From: Bacteroidales bacterium
GTDB lineage: Bacteria; Bacteroidota; Bacteroidia; Bacteroidales; F082
Length of the DNA stretch: 64,000 nt
Assembly: GCA_016282015.1 (NCBI GenBank)
Contig: JAEEJS010000001.1
Coordinates: 62,001 to 126,000 of the forward strand
Reading direction: 5' to 3'
In this document: one piece after another, positions 24,738-32,045 of the stretch
How positions within the stretch are numbered: the first letter of the stretch is position 1
How the letters are laid out: every line of letters starts with the position of its first letter
Translations under genes and position numbers: made by a program
Notes under the pieces: generated by a model
Databases searched by the model: none
Seen by the model: only the letters and a program-made list of their open reading frames with translations
What the model was told of the DNA's origin: nothing

Positions 24738-25733
24738 CTCGGTGTACAGCATCTTCTTTTCGAGGAAATGCTTGAAAACTATATTCTTTTGATACACTTG
24801 CGACACATTGGTGTGTTTGAGTGATTTTCTTTTCTTTTTCAAAGCCGGCAGATGCCGGTAGAAACTCAGGTGGGCTCTGGTGACCGCCCATAAGTCGGCT
24901 ATGCTTCCCTGTGCAAGGAACTTCAGACCGGCAATCCAGTCCAAAAGAATGCGGTAAACCAGGGTGCCGATAACGGCCTTCTTAGGCAGATTCTTCACCA
25001 ATAGCGACAGGTTGTTGCGGAAGTTGAGATATGTCTTCCTGGCTGAGCTTTTTGGCAAGGTGCCGCCTCCAATATGATATACCTTCGACTGTGGGCAATA
25101 CATAACCTTATAGCCTTCGTTTTTCACACGCCAGCAGAAGTCAATCTCTTCCATGTGAGCAAAGAATGTGTCGTCCAGGCCACCAAAGCGGTGATAAACC
25201 TCGGAGCGCACAAACATGCAGGCTCCGGTGGCCCAAAACACCTCTTTCACGTCGTCATACTGTCCGTGGTCTATCTCCAGATGCTGGAAAACTCTGCCAC
25301 GGCAGAAAGGATAGCCGTATTTGTCGATGAAACCGCCGCCTGCGCCTGCATATTCGAACCTTTCCTTGTCGTAGTAGGATAGCAGCTTGGGTTGGCATGC
25401 CGCTATGGTCTGGTCGCTGTCCATCAAGTCTATCACTGGCTCAATCCAATGCGGAGTCACTTCAATGTCGGAGTTAAGCAGGCAGTAATACTCGGCTTCC
25501 ACCTGACTCAAAGCCAGATTGTATCCGGTGGAAAAACCTCCGTTGCTTCCGTTGAGAATAAGTCTTACATTGGGGAAAGCCTCTTTCATGTAGGCTACAG
25601 AATTGTCGGTGGAGGCGTTATCGGCTACAACGATATCAGCAACATCAGAGCTATACTCGATGACTGTCGGAAGGAATTTTTCAAGAAACTTCTGCCCGTT
25701 GTAGTTCAATATGACAACTGCCACTCTTTTCAT
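24714..25733 (-). CDS. Glycosyltransferase family 2 (rhamnosyltransferase-like)
   Basis: A 339-residue GT-A fold enzyme probably acting at the inner face of the membrane in polysaccharide or LPS assembly. VAVVILNYNGQKFLEKFLP, VVADNASTDNS, NGGFSTGYNLAL and LLNSDIEVTPHWIEP are donor-binding motifs with the metal site at NSD. WATGACMFVRSEVYHRFGGLDDTFFAHMEEIDFCWRVKNEGYKVMYCP is the acceptor side. The C-terminus is basic with a likely membrane-association helix (about 250-285). The donor sugar cannot be told. A -7 element lies only 5 bases before the ATG. Confidence 0.9.
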   Translation of the reverse strand: MKRVAVVILNYNGQKFLEKFLPTVIEYSSDVADIVVADNASTDNSVAYMKEAFPNVRLILNGSNGGFSTGYNLALSQVEAEYYCLLNSDIEVTPHWIEPVIDLMDSDQTIAACQPKLLSYYDKERFEYAGAGGGFIDKYGYPFCRGRVFQHLEIDHGQYDDVKEVFWATGACMFVRSEVYHRFGGLDDTFFAHMEEIDFCWRVKNEGYKVMYCPQSKVYHIGGGTLPKSSARKTYLNFRNNLSLLVKNLPKKAVIGTLVYRILLDWIAGLKFLAQGSIADLWAVTRAHLSFYRHLPALKKKRKSLKHTNVSQVYQKNIVFKHFLEKKMLYTELNEQDFS

Positions 25734-25738
25734 TGGCG

Positions 25739-25746
25739 CAAAATTA
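25739..25746 (-). promoter_or_regulatory. -7 element of the GT2 gene, 5 bases from the ATG
   Basis: TAATTTTG on the reverse strand, followed by CGCCA and then ATG. Transcription would start at or within a base or two of the start codon, giving a leaderless mRNA. Confidence 0.5.
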
Positions 25747-25815
25747 CAAAAAATAATTATACTGAAGTTTTATTTTTTTATGGTAAACTTGTTTTAACTA
25801 CTAGGGATTAGTAAC

Positions 25816-25850
25816 GATAAGGGGCCCGATTTGCATCGAACCCCGTTATC
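25816..25850 (-). terminator. Hairpin after the GWxTD gene, possible terminator
   Basis: GATAAGGGG and CCCCGTTATC pair with one bulge, with an inner CGAT/ATCG stem. No T tract follows on the reverse strand, so termination is uncertain. Confidence 0.35.
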
Positions 25851-25894
25851 AAAACAAAGTATGTGTGGTATTGTGGTATGTTAAAAAGTCTTTG

Positions 25895-27379
25895 TTATCT
25901 AGGATTGTCGTAGTAATCCTTGGCTCTGTCGCCGTATGAGTTTGGATCGGCGGCACCGTCTACGCCGTAGTCGAAATATGTGCCGTATGTTCTCTGATAG
26001 ATCTCGGTTGTCCACCTGAAGTTGCTGAGCTCGCCTATGGCATCCGAGTGTATGAGTTTGAAGTCGTTGGTTGCCAGGTCGCGGGTCATGAACACGAACT
26101 TCTTGTTACGCTGTGTGGTGCCAAGCACATAGTAGTGCCAGATTTCGTATGGGAAAGCGCCCGGTTCGTTGTAGCTTTGCACTATTCTGTCAGGAGCTCC
26201 GTATTTCAGGAACACTATGCCTCTGTCTGATGCGTAACCTTTGGTCGTAAGAGTGGTGAACGAAGCGTTGACTCTCTTAACCTGAGTGTAATAGTCTTGC
26301 CAAGCCCTCTCCGGTTCGAGTTTGTTGCGGCTCGACCAGAAGGTGTAGAAAAACTGTTGCATTGTGATTATGTCATCGGTCTTGACCAACTCTTCGCCAT
26401 AATCCTTTTCAACAAGAGTCGAAATAGGGGCGAGAGTTCTGATATATTCACGAATGGTGTCCAGATTGTTGATTTTTCCGGTGAAAACAGCGTCCGGGTT
26501 GATGCTTGCCATCAAGGTGTTGTCAACCTGATAATACGGGTTGCTTCTTTGGAAGAACATGCGGTTCATGCCTATCACCTCGTTATTTCTATCGCGAGCC
26601 TCCAGCATCAGATAATAGTTGCCTGAAGGCAGGTTGGTGATGTCTATGTTGTTTATGATGACGTCTATATCCTTTGCTGTCATTCTCTTTGTGAAGAAGA
26701 AGTTGTTCAGAACAACACCTGTTTCGAAAGTGCTGATGTAAGTGTTGAGCAGATATTTATCGTCGCCAAGCTGTTTCTTTGCGTTGTAAATCTCGGCATA
26801 GAACGATAGCTTGTTCATGGATTCAGGATAGAATGGAACCATCATCGGGATGAGGTTGAAGCCGTTCTTTGTCATAGTGCCCTCTGTCTCGGCCTTTGAG
26901 TAGCTTTCCAAGCCTATAATGCTTGACATGCAAAGCTTTTCCGGGAAATCAACCAGCACCTCGTCTTCAGCATAGAACGGATGGCTTGACTTGTGGTTGG
27001 CGTCTTCAAGGGTGATCTCCATAATATAGGTGCCATTGTCCAGCGAATAACGCTGCATGTCCATGAAAAATCCGTTGACGTTTGTGGTGTCGCTGACGTA
27101 TGGGCTTGCCACTGAATATTTTCCGAAGTTCTTGATTGATTCACCTTGTTTGAATAAGATGGTGACATTCACCGTGGCGTTGAACTGTCCGTTGGCGTCT
27201 TTGACATAAACCAGACTGTTCTTGTCCAAAGTAATATAAGTTTCAACGTATGGGCTTGATTCTGTACCGGGGACATTGAAGGTAGCGTACGATACGTATG
27301 AATTCAACGCCTTTTGCTGTTGGGCGTTTACGCTAACACCTAGGATAACCATCAAGCAGACTAAAATGTACTTTTTCAT
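25895..27379 (-). CDS. GWxTD domain-containing exported protein
   Basis: A 494-residue protein with signal peptide MKKYILVCLMVILGVSVNAQ. The C-terminal third has the GWxTD-domain layout seen in Bacteroidota: ITMQQFFYTFWSSRNKLEPERAWQDYYTQVKRVNASF, then TKGYASDRGIVFLKYGAPDRI and PYEIWHYYVL. The N-terminal two thirds are beta-rich (ITLDKNSLVYVKD, LPSGNYYLMLEARDRNNE) and resemble stacked immunoglobulin-like modules. Location is probably periplasmic. The family has no established biochemical role that I can state. It has its own promoter and is probably monocistronic. Confidence 0.82.
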   Translation of the reverse strand: MKKYILVCLMVILGVSVNAQQQKALNSYVSYATFNVPGTESSPYVETYITLDKNSLVYVKDANGQFNATVNVTILFKQGESIKNFGKYSVASPYVSDTTNVNGFFMDMQRYSLDNGTYIMEITLEDANHKSSHPFYAEDEVLVDFPEKLCMSSIIGLESYSKAETEGTMTKNGFNLIPMMVPFYPESMNKLSFYAEIYNAKKQLGDDKYLLNTYISTFETGVVLNNFFFTKRMTAKDIDVIINNIDITNLPSGNYYLMLEARDRNNEVIGMNRMFFQRSNPYYQVDNTLMASINPDAVFTGKINNLDTIREYIRTLAPISTLVEKDYGEELVKTDDIITMQQFFYTFWSSRNKLEPERAWQDYYTQVKRVNASFTTLTTKGYASDRGIVFLKYGAPDRIVQSYNEPGAFPYEIWHYYVLGTTQRNKKFVFMTRDLATNDFKLIHSDAIGELSNFRWTTEIYQRTYGTYFDYGVDGAADPNSYGDRAKDYYDNPR

Positions 27380-27401
27380 TGCACTAAATTTGTTTCAGAT
27401 G

Positions 27402-27432
27402 CAAAAGTACAATGCTGAAAAAATTTTGTCAA
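27402..27432 (-). promoter_or_regulatory. Promoter of the GWxTD gene
   Basis: On the reverse strand, TTG (27432-27430), 20 bases, then TACTTTTG (27409-27402); the ATG is 22 bases on. Confidence 0.6.
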
Positions 27433-27516
27433 GGTTTTTGGGCTTGTATTTTGTCGAAAAATATCTACAAAATCCTTGTAATAAAATGAAATACAATTGA
27501 TTATGGCGCTTTGACT

Positions 27517-29073
27517 TTAGTATCTGACAGTGCGCAAAAAGTTGGGAATATAGTGTTCGAGCTCTTCCTCTGTGTGTAATATGTCCTTGATTCTGTTGCT
27601 GCGTTTGTTGGCCGAGCCGTAAGTTTGTTTCAACAGAACGGCAATTTCCAAGTCGGAGAATCCCATCACACTCAGTATGATGAATCTGAAATCGGCAGGG
27701 GTGAGTTCGGGATACATCTCTGATAATGTGTGTGTTAGGTTTGGGAATGACTCGTTAAACGTGGTGGTCAGGGTTACAAGCTTGGTTTTGCTCAAGGCCA
27801 AACGTGGATAATCTCTTACGGTTTTAATGAATATCTGTTTGCCTTCGAGCGAGGCCTTGATGTCAAGGTATATGGCGGTTTGAACAAAATCGTTGTAATT
27901 CTCGTCAAATGAATGGGGTGCATTCTCTTGGCTAGTGGCTTCCTCCAGTTTTTTGGATATGTCGTCTATTATTTGCTCTTTATCTTTTTTGTGACGTTTG
28001 AATATCACGTTCAGGATTACCACCACCATTATTAATATAATGACTGTTACTGTGAGAATCCAGTTGAAGCGTCTGAGATTGCCAGTGTTTTCAGGCTTAT
28101 TCGGATTGCTGTCCTCTAAAAAACTCTCATATAAAGCCTCCATCTCGACTCTCACCGGGGTTAATCGTGCCTCGGCTGATTGGGCTTTTGCCTGATATTG
28201 GGCATATTCAAGCTCTCTGGCGTGATCATTCAGTGAGAAATAAACACTGGCAAGCATTTCGGCTGCATAAAGCTTCATGTTCTGGTCGCCATCCTCAAAA
28301 CATTTCAGTAAATAGGGCAGAGCTTTGCCATATTCATTTCTGTTATAAAAATAGCAAGCTGTAAAGTATTTAAATTCAATGAATTGTGGCGATTTTGTCG
28401 ATATTCTTCGATATATCGAATCGGCCGATTCCATATCAAAAATGTCGTATAAGGCTATTCCTTTTTTAATTTGTATGATATCTGACTGCTGCTCGGTGAG
28501 GTTTTTCTTGCCTTCGGCCGTCTCATAGTTCAACAGTGCGATGTTGGAGATGTGATTGTGCTGGTATAGATCGCCTATCTTTAAAAGCATGTCTATCACC
28601 TCATGCTGACGGCTGGCTTTCTCATATTGGGTAAGGGCGTCGTCATAAAAATGCGAAGTCGGCTTGAGGCTGTTTACGTCGCCGTACACATCACCCAATT
28701 GCTCGTATATCTGTCCTAGATAGTGGAAGTCGTCGTTTGAGGGGAGTTTCTTGAGCGCTACCAGAGACCGTTGTGTAAGACAGGAGGTGATAAATGTCTT
28801 TGTGGCCTCAATATACTCGCCGTTTTTGTGGTGATTTATACCTTTTTGATAAAAGATTTGAGATTTTTTTTCTAAAAATATGGGGTCGTTGGCGTAAAAT
28901 TTTGTGCAACTGTCGGCCATTTTTGCCAAATGATCGAGCTGTTGGCTGTCGTTGTTGAAGTTGTTTTCGAACGCCATAATCTCCTCAGGGACATATCGGT
29001 TGCGACAGGCGCTGAAGCACAACGTCATGATTAGCAATGGAATGAGACTGATATGTCGTCTGAAGTTTGTCAT
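27517..29073 (-). CDS. Membrane-spanning TPR regulator with C-terminal LuxR-like HTH and N-terminal lipobox
   Basis: A 518-residue protein. MTNFRRHISLIPLLIMTLCFSAC looks like a lipoprotein signal peptide with Cys23. Residues about 30-330 are TPR-like helical repeats. NWILTVTVIILIMVVVILNVIF (about 335-357) is a transmembrane helix, followed by a coiled coil. The C-terminus (LTPADFRFIILSVMGFSDLEIAVLLKQTYGSANKRSNRIKDIL) is a LuxR-like HTH of the kind found in Bacteroidota TPR regulators. I infer a periplasmic sensor region coupled across the membrane to a DNA-binding domain. The reading frame extends to 29499, but that extension is antisense to two tRNA genes and contains the familiar GIRTLGTQSVQR artefact, so I start at the ATG at 29073. 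Confidence 0.8.
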   Translation of the reverse strand: MTNFRRHISLIPLLIMTLCFSACRNRYVPEEIMAFENNFNNDSQQLDHLAKMADSCTKFYANDPIFLEKKSQIFYQKGINHHKNGEYIEATKTFITSCLTQRSLVALKKLPSNDDFHYLGQIYEQLGDVYGDVNSLKPTSHFYDDALTQYEKASRQHEVIDMLLKIGDLYQHNHISNIALLNYETAEGKKNLTEQQSDIIQIKKGIALYDIFDMESADSIYRRISTKSPQFIEFKYFTACYFYNRNEYGKALPYLLKCFEDGDQNMKLYAAEMLASVYFSLNDHARELEYAQYQAKAQSAEARLTPVRVEMEALYESFLEDSNPNKPENTGNLRRFNWILTVTVIILIMVVVILNVIFKRHKKDKEQIIDDISKKLEEATSQENAPHSFDENYNDFVQTAIYLDIKASLEGKQIFIKTVRDYPRLALSKTKLVTLTTTFNESFPNLTHTLSEMYPELTPADFRFIILSVMGFSDLEIAVLLKQTYGSANKRSNRIKDILHTEEELEHYIPNFLRTVRY

Positions 29074-29081
29074 AATCGGTA

Positions 29082-29089
29082 CAAAGATA
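29082..29089 (-). promoter_or_regulatory. -7 element of the TPR/HTH gene, 8 bases from the ATG
   Basis: TATCTTTG on the reverse strand, followed by TACCGATT and then ATG. It supports the start at 29073 and predicts a leader of only a few bases. Confidence 0.5.
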
Positions 29090-29175
29090 ATGGATTTTTT
29101 GATGGGTTTTGAGATGGCTGGAAAAATTTTTTTAAAAAAATATCGGCGCATTAAAAACTTTTGTATTTTTGCAGC

Positions 29176-29260
29176 GGAGATATGGCAGAGTGGTCGATCG
29201 CGGCGGTCTTGAAAACCGTTATACAGAAATGTATCGGGGGTTCGAATCCCTCTGTCTCCG
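29176..29260 (+). tRNA. tRNA-Ser (anticodon UGA)
   Basis: An 85-base class II tRNA with a long variable arm. Acceptor GGAGATA pairs with TGTCTCC (29253-29259), with discriminator G. The anticodon loop CTTGAAA gives TGA at 29210-29212. The T arm holds GTTCGAATC. CCA is not encoded. Confidence 0.95.
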
Positions 29261-29266
29261 CAAGAG

Positions 29267-29290
29267 AGCAACTCAATAGGGTTGCTTTTT
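29267..29290 (+). terminator. Terminator after tRNA-Ser(UGA)
   Basis: AGCAAC and GTTGCT pair across an 8-base loop and run into T5, so the two tRNA genes may be separately terminated. Confidence 0.65.
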
Positions 29291-29306
29291 ATTTGTAAAC
29301 TGGTTT

Positions 29307-29392
29307 GGAGAGATGCCGGAGTGGTCGATCGGGGCGGTCTCGAAAACCGTTGAACGCTTTGCGTTCCAAGGGTTCGAATCCCTTTCTCTCCG
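29307..29392 (+). tRNA. tRNA-Ser (anticodon CGA)
   Basis: An 86-base class II tRNA. Acceptor GGAGAGA pairs with TCTCTCC (29385-29391), with discriminator G. The anticodon loop CTCGAAA gives CGA at 29341-29343. It has a long variable arm and a GTTCGAATC T loop. CCA is not encoded. Its 5' half is closely similar to the preceding tRNA-Ser, suggesting duplication. Confidence 0.95.
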
Positions 29393-29398
29393 CAATTA

Positions 29399-29430
29399 AA
29401 CCTCGGATTTTGGTCCGGGGTTGTTTGTTT
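29399..29430 (+). terminator. Terminator after tRNA-Ser(CGA)
   Basis: AACCTCGGA (29399-29407) and TCCGGGGTT (29414-29422) form a 9-bp stem with one T-G pair, followed by a T-rich tract. Confidence 0.75.
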
Positions 29431-29453
29431 TATATGGGTTTCAAACGCCCGTA

Positions 29454-29487
29454 TGTCAAAATGACATGCCAAAATGTCAAAATGGCA
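29454..29487 (+). promoter_or_regulatory. Phased TGNCA operator-like array upstream of hsp20
   Basis: Five TGNCA pentamers start at 29454, 29462, 29467, 29475 and 29483: TGTCA, TGACA, TGCCA, TGTCA and TGGCA. They are joined by AAA spacers except for one direct abutment (29466/29467). They form two nested inverted repeats, TGTCA-AAA-TGACA and TGCCA-(11)-TGGCA. The array lies about 110 bases before the hsp20 start, in a leader where I find no TAnnTTTG element close to the gene, so it may bind a heat-shock regulator or an alternative sigma factor. A perfect 14-base palindrome, CTTTCGGTCGAAAG, follows at 29519-29532. Nothing else was recognised in 29431-29597 apart from TATAGGAG at 29581-29588, a likely ribosome-binding site. 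Confidence 0.6.
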
Positions 29488-29597
29488 CAAAACCCTCATT
29501 GGTACATAGTTTGATATTCTTTCGGTCGAAAGTCGAGGCGATAAGCCAAGACGAAAAAAATGAAAGTTTAACTTAAAAAATATAGGAGATTAAAACT

Positions 29598-30020
29598 ATG
29601 TTACCAGTATTCAAAAACAGTTGGTTCCCAACAGTATTCGATGAATTCTTTGACAATGACGTTATGCCGCGTACAAGTGTTACAGCACCGGCCGTTAACG
29701 TAAAAGAAGACGACAAGGCTTACACAATGGAAGTGGCTGCCCCAGGCATCCGCAAGGAGTTCTGCCGCGTCAGCATCAATGAAGACGGTAACCTGAACGT
29801 TGCCATCGAAAACAAGACCGAACATAAGGATGAAGACCGCAAACAACATTATCTGCGTCGCGAGTTCTCTTACACCAACTACGAGCAGAACTACACTCTG
29901 CCGGATGATGTGGAACGCGATCAGATCTCGGCAAAGGTTGAGCACGGCGTCCTGACTGTGGTCCTGCCTAAGAAATCGAAAGTTGAGACAAAGATGTCGA
30001 AGACAATTGATATCAAGTAA
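29598..30020 (+). CDS. Small heat shock protein, Hsp20/alpha-crystallin family
   Basis: A 140-residue ATP-independent holdase chaperone. MLPVFKNSWFPTVFDEFFDNDVM is the usual Bacteroidota N-terminus. The alpha-crystallin domain spans about residues 30-125: VNVKEDDKAYTMEVAAPGIRKEFCRVSINEDGNLNVAIENK, then LRREFSYTNYEQNYTLPDDV and EHGVLTVVLPKK with the conserved G-V-L. A purine-rich TAGGAG lies 11 bases before the ATG, unusually SD-like for this genome. The gene is preceded by a distinctive TGNCA array and followed by a strong terminator, so it is a single-gene unit, probably stress-induced. Confidence 0.95.
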   Translation: MLPVFKNSWFPTVFDEFFDNDVMPRTSVTAPAVNVKEDDKAYTMEVAAPGIRKEFCRVSINEDGNLNVAIENKTEHKDEDRKQHYLRREFSYTNYEQNYTLPDDVERDQISAKVEHGVLTVVLPKKSKVETKMSKTIDIK

Positions 30021-30038
30021 AACGATTGAATTTAATGG

Positions 30039-30076
30039 ATGGAGTTTGGAGTTTTTGCTTCAAACTCCATTTTTTT
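30039..30076 (+). terminator. Terminator of hsp20
   Basis: ATGGAGTTTG (30039-30048) and CAAACTCCAT (30061-30070) form a perfect 10-bp stem followed by T6. The loop carries the -33 element of the next gene. Confidence 0.85.
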
Positions 30077-30085
30077 GTATATTTG
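30054..30085 (+). promoter_or_regulatory. Promoter of the EFR1 gene, embedded in the hsp20 terminator
   Basis: TTTG (30054-30057), exactly 20 bases, then TATATTTG (30078-30085). The -33 element sits in the loop of the hsp20 terminator. Confidence 0.65.
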
Positions 30086-30100
30086 CGAAAATTTTAAACT

Positions 30101-30868
30101 ATGATTTTCTATTTCTCAGGTACGGGCAACACCAGATGGGTGGCTCGGCAAATGGCTGAAATCACTGGAGAGAAACTGTTTTTCATTCCCGAAGAGTTGA
30201 ATGGTGGAATGCAATATCATCTGGAGGAAGGCGAGCGTATAGGCTTTTGTTTTCCAATTCACGGATGGCAACCGCCTCACATAGTGCGCGATTTTATCTT
30301 CTCAATGAATATAGACAATGCCGAGGGGCATTACTGCTACTGCCTGTGCACCTGTGGCGACTCCATAGGCTTGGGTATGAATATGCTTCAGCGTTACCTG
30401 TCGAAAAAGGCTTTGCATGCCGATGCCATGGTGACTATTCAGATGCCTGAGAGCTATGTAGCCTTGCCTGGCATGTATACCGACACTCCTGAGAAAGAAA
30501 AGTTAAAAATTGACAATGCCACTTTGAAAATCAAAGAGATATCACCTAAAATTCTCAACAGGGAGTCTTTTGAGGATATTAAAAAAGGCCCGATTCCTTG
30601 GACTTTGACACATATAGTCGGAGCTTTTTTCAACGGAAAGATGATAACCGACAAGCCGTTCCGGGTGGATGCCGAAAAATGTGTACATTGCGGTGCCTGT
30701 GCCGACAACTGCCCAACCAAAAACGTCGTCCTTGAAGACGGCTTGCCCAAATGGAAACACGAACGCTGCACGGCTTGCTTGGCCTGCTACCATCATTGTC
30801 CGGTGCATGCCATTAATTATGGCTCGGTTACTAAGAAACGCGGGCATTATTATTTTAAGGATAAATAA
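30101..30868 (+). CDS. EFR1-type flavodoxin/ferredoxin fusion protein
   Basis: A 255-residue cytoplasmic electron carrier. The N-terminal flavodoxin-like domain starts MIFYFSGTGNTRWVARQMAE, whose SGTGNT loop binds FMN phosphate. The C-terminal part carries two [4Fe-4S] motifs, CVHCGACADNCPTKNV and CTACLACYHHCPVHAI, as in 2[4Fe-4S] ferredoxins. The family is called EFR1 and its redox partners are unknown. The second cluster reads C-x2-C-x2-C-x3-C with a HH pair before the last Cys. It is convergent with the metal exporter gene, 1 base apart. Confidence 0.9.
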   Translation: MIFYFSGTGNTRWVARQMAEITGEKLFFIPEELNGGMQYHLEEGERIGFCFPIHGWQPPHIVRDFIFSMNIDNAEGHYCYCLCTCGDSIGLGMNMLQRYLSKKALHADAMVTIQMPESYVALPGMYTDTPEKEKLKIDNATLKIKEISPKILNRESFEDIKKGPIPWTLTHIVGAFFNGKMITDKPFRVDAEKCVHCGACADNCPTKNVVLEDGLPKWKHERCTACLACYHHCPVHAINYGSVTKKRGHYYFKDK

Positions 30869-30869
30869 G

Positions 30870-31925
30870 CTAGAATCCCAGCAACAGTCCGGCAACGCCT
30901 ACGGCAATGCCTATCACAATCTTGATGCCTTTCGAGAGGAAGAAGGCCTTCCGCGACTCGGCGAGGAGCGGAAGGGCGCCGTGTCCGTCCTGTACTATGC
31001 TGTTGGCCAAAAGCACGCTCAAAGGTATGCTTCCTTGGGCAAACAGGAGTACGAAGACCAGATGCGGTCCTGACTGCGGAATTATTCCCACCAAAATCGC
31101 CAGCAGCAGCACCAGATAATGGTTGTTGGTAATAAACGACTGAATGTCAATATATTCGTTTAATAAGGTTATAACCAATATCACACCTAAGCTCCAGAAG
31201 AATATCTTCGGAAGATGTACCTTGATGACATGCTCCCAAAGGTGTTCCTCGAGGAAATGTTCCTTAGCCACTATCACAATGATGAGGATGACGGAAAACA
31301 TCGCCAGCAGGGTGTAACGTATCCATTCCTCATCGCCGCCGTGTTCATGACCGTGTTCGTGTCCCTCGTCTATGACTCCGCCCAGTATCAGGCCTATCAC
31401 CAAAAGGCAGAGACCGATAAGCAGGGCTCTTACAAAGGTCATGTTTTTAAGGTTTTTCCGGCCGGTATGCTCGTGGTGGTCGTGATGACATTCTGGCTCA
31501 TCGTGCAAAGGGAAAGATTTTTCCGACAGTCCGATGAACTTGTTTTTCATTGTAAGCTGCAGAATGCCGCCCACAACTATGGACAAGCCGAACATTATGG
31601 CAGTGATGGTCAGGGCTTTACCGGGAAACATTGAGAACATGAAGAAGGCTTCGTCACCTGCTGTGGCAATCAGCGCCGCCATCAAAGCGGGGAAGTTGAC
31701 CACGCCGTGAATATATAGCGAAACTACAGTGTATGTGCCCAGACAACCGGGGATGACGCCCATGAAAGCGCCTATCAGAATCTGTGCCCAGGGCGAGGCC
31801 TGCAACTTTTTCGACCACAAACCGTCGGTCTTGACATTGATGAACTCTATTATCATCATCATGCCCAGTACAAAGGCTGTGATGGTAAGTGTCTGTTGCA
31901 GAATGGAATATAATGTTTCCAGCAT
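30870..31925 (-). CDS. Putative heavy-metal (manganese/arsenic-type) exporter with His-rich loops
   Basis: A 351-residue polytopic membrane protein with about ten predicted helices, resembling the ArsP_2 / putative manganese transporter family (GAFMGVIPGCLGTYTVVSLYIHG, ATAGDEAFFMFSMFPGKA and a C-terminal mirror, GIIPQSGPHLVFVLLFAQG and SIVQDGHGALPLLAES). The two halves look like an inverted repeat. The loop between them carries two histidine clusters, HDEPECHHDHHEH (141-153) and EGHEHGHEHGGDEE (187-200), likely divalent metal sites. The metal is unproven. The frame runs upstream to a TTG at 31934, but the ATG at 31925 is better placed relative to the promoter. Confidence 0.82.
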   Translation of the reverse strand: MLETLYSILQQTLTITAFVLGMMMIIEFINVKTDGLWSKKLQASPWAQILIGAFMGVIPGCLGTYTVVSLYIHGVVNFPALMAALIATAGDEAFFMFSMFPGKALTITAIMFGLSIVVGGILQLTMKNKFIGLSEKSFPLHDEPECHHDHHEHTGRKNLKNMTFVRALLIGLCLLVIGLILGGVIDEGHEHGHEHGGDEEWIRYTLLAMFSVILIIVIVAKEHFLEEHLWEHVIKVHLPKIFFWSLGVILVITLLNEYIDIQSFITNNHYLVLLLAILVGIIPQSGPHLVFVLLFAQGSIPLSVLLANSIVQDGHGALPLLAESRKAFFLSKGIKIVIGIAVGVAGLLLGF

Positions 31926-31941
31926 CGTTTTCAAATTTTTG

Positions 31942-31949
31942 CAAAAATA
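31942..31949 (-). promoter_or_regulatory. -7 element of the metal exporter gene
   Basis: TATTTTTG on the reverse strand, 16 bases before the ATG at 31925. Confidence 0.5.
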
Positions 31950-31995
31950 CTACTTTTAGTTTATTATGTTCACAAAGTTTATAAAGTTTTTAAAG

Positions 31996-32025
31996 TTGTC
32001 AGTTTAGTGAATTTTAGTAATTTTG
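31996..32025 (+). promoter_or_regulatory. Promoter of rimM-trmN6
   Basis: TTG (31996-31998), 19 bases, then TAATTTTG (32018-32025); the ATG at 32046 is 20 bases on. Confidence 0.65.
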
Positions 32026-32045
32026 CATACTGAAAATTTGTGATT

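Noticed and set aside
29074-29499. N-terminal extension of the TPR/HTH gene (141 codons further upstream)
   Set aside because: It is antisense to the two tRNA-Ser genes and to the hsp20 leader, contains the well-known spurious GIRTLGTQSVQR translation of antisense tRNA-Ser, and lies upstream of the -7 element at 29082-29089.
29483-29500. TGGCAC upstream of hsp20 as a sigma-54 promoter
   Set aside because: At the position where the -12 GC should fall (29496-29497) the sequence is TC, and TTGC is absent.
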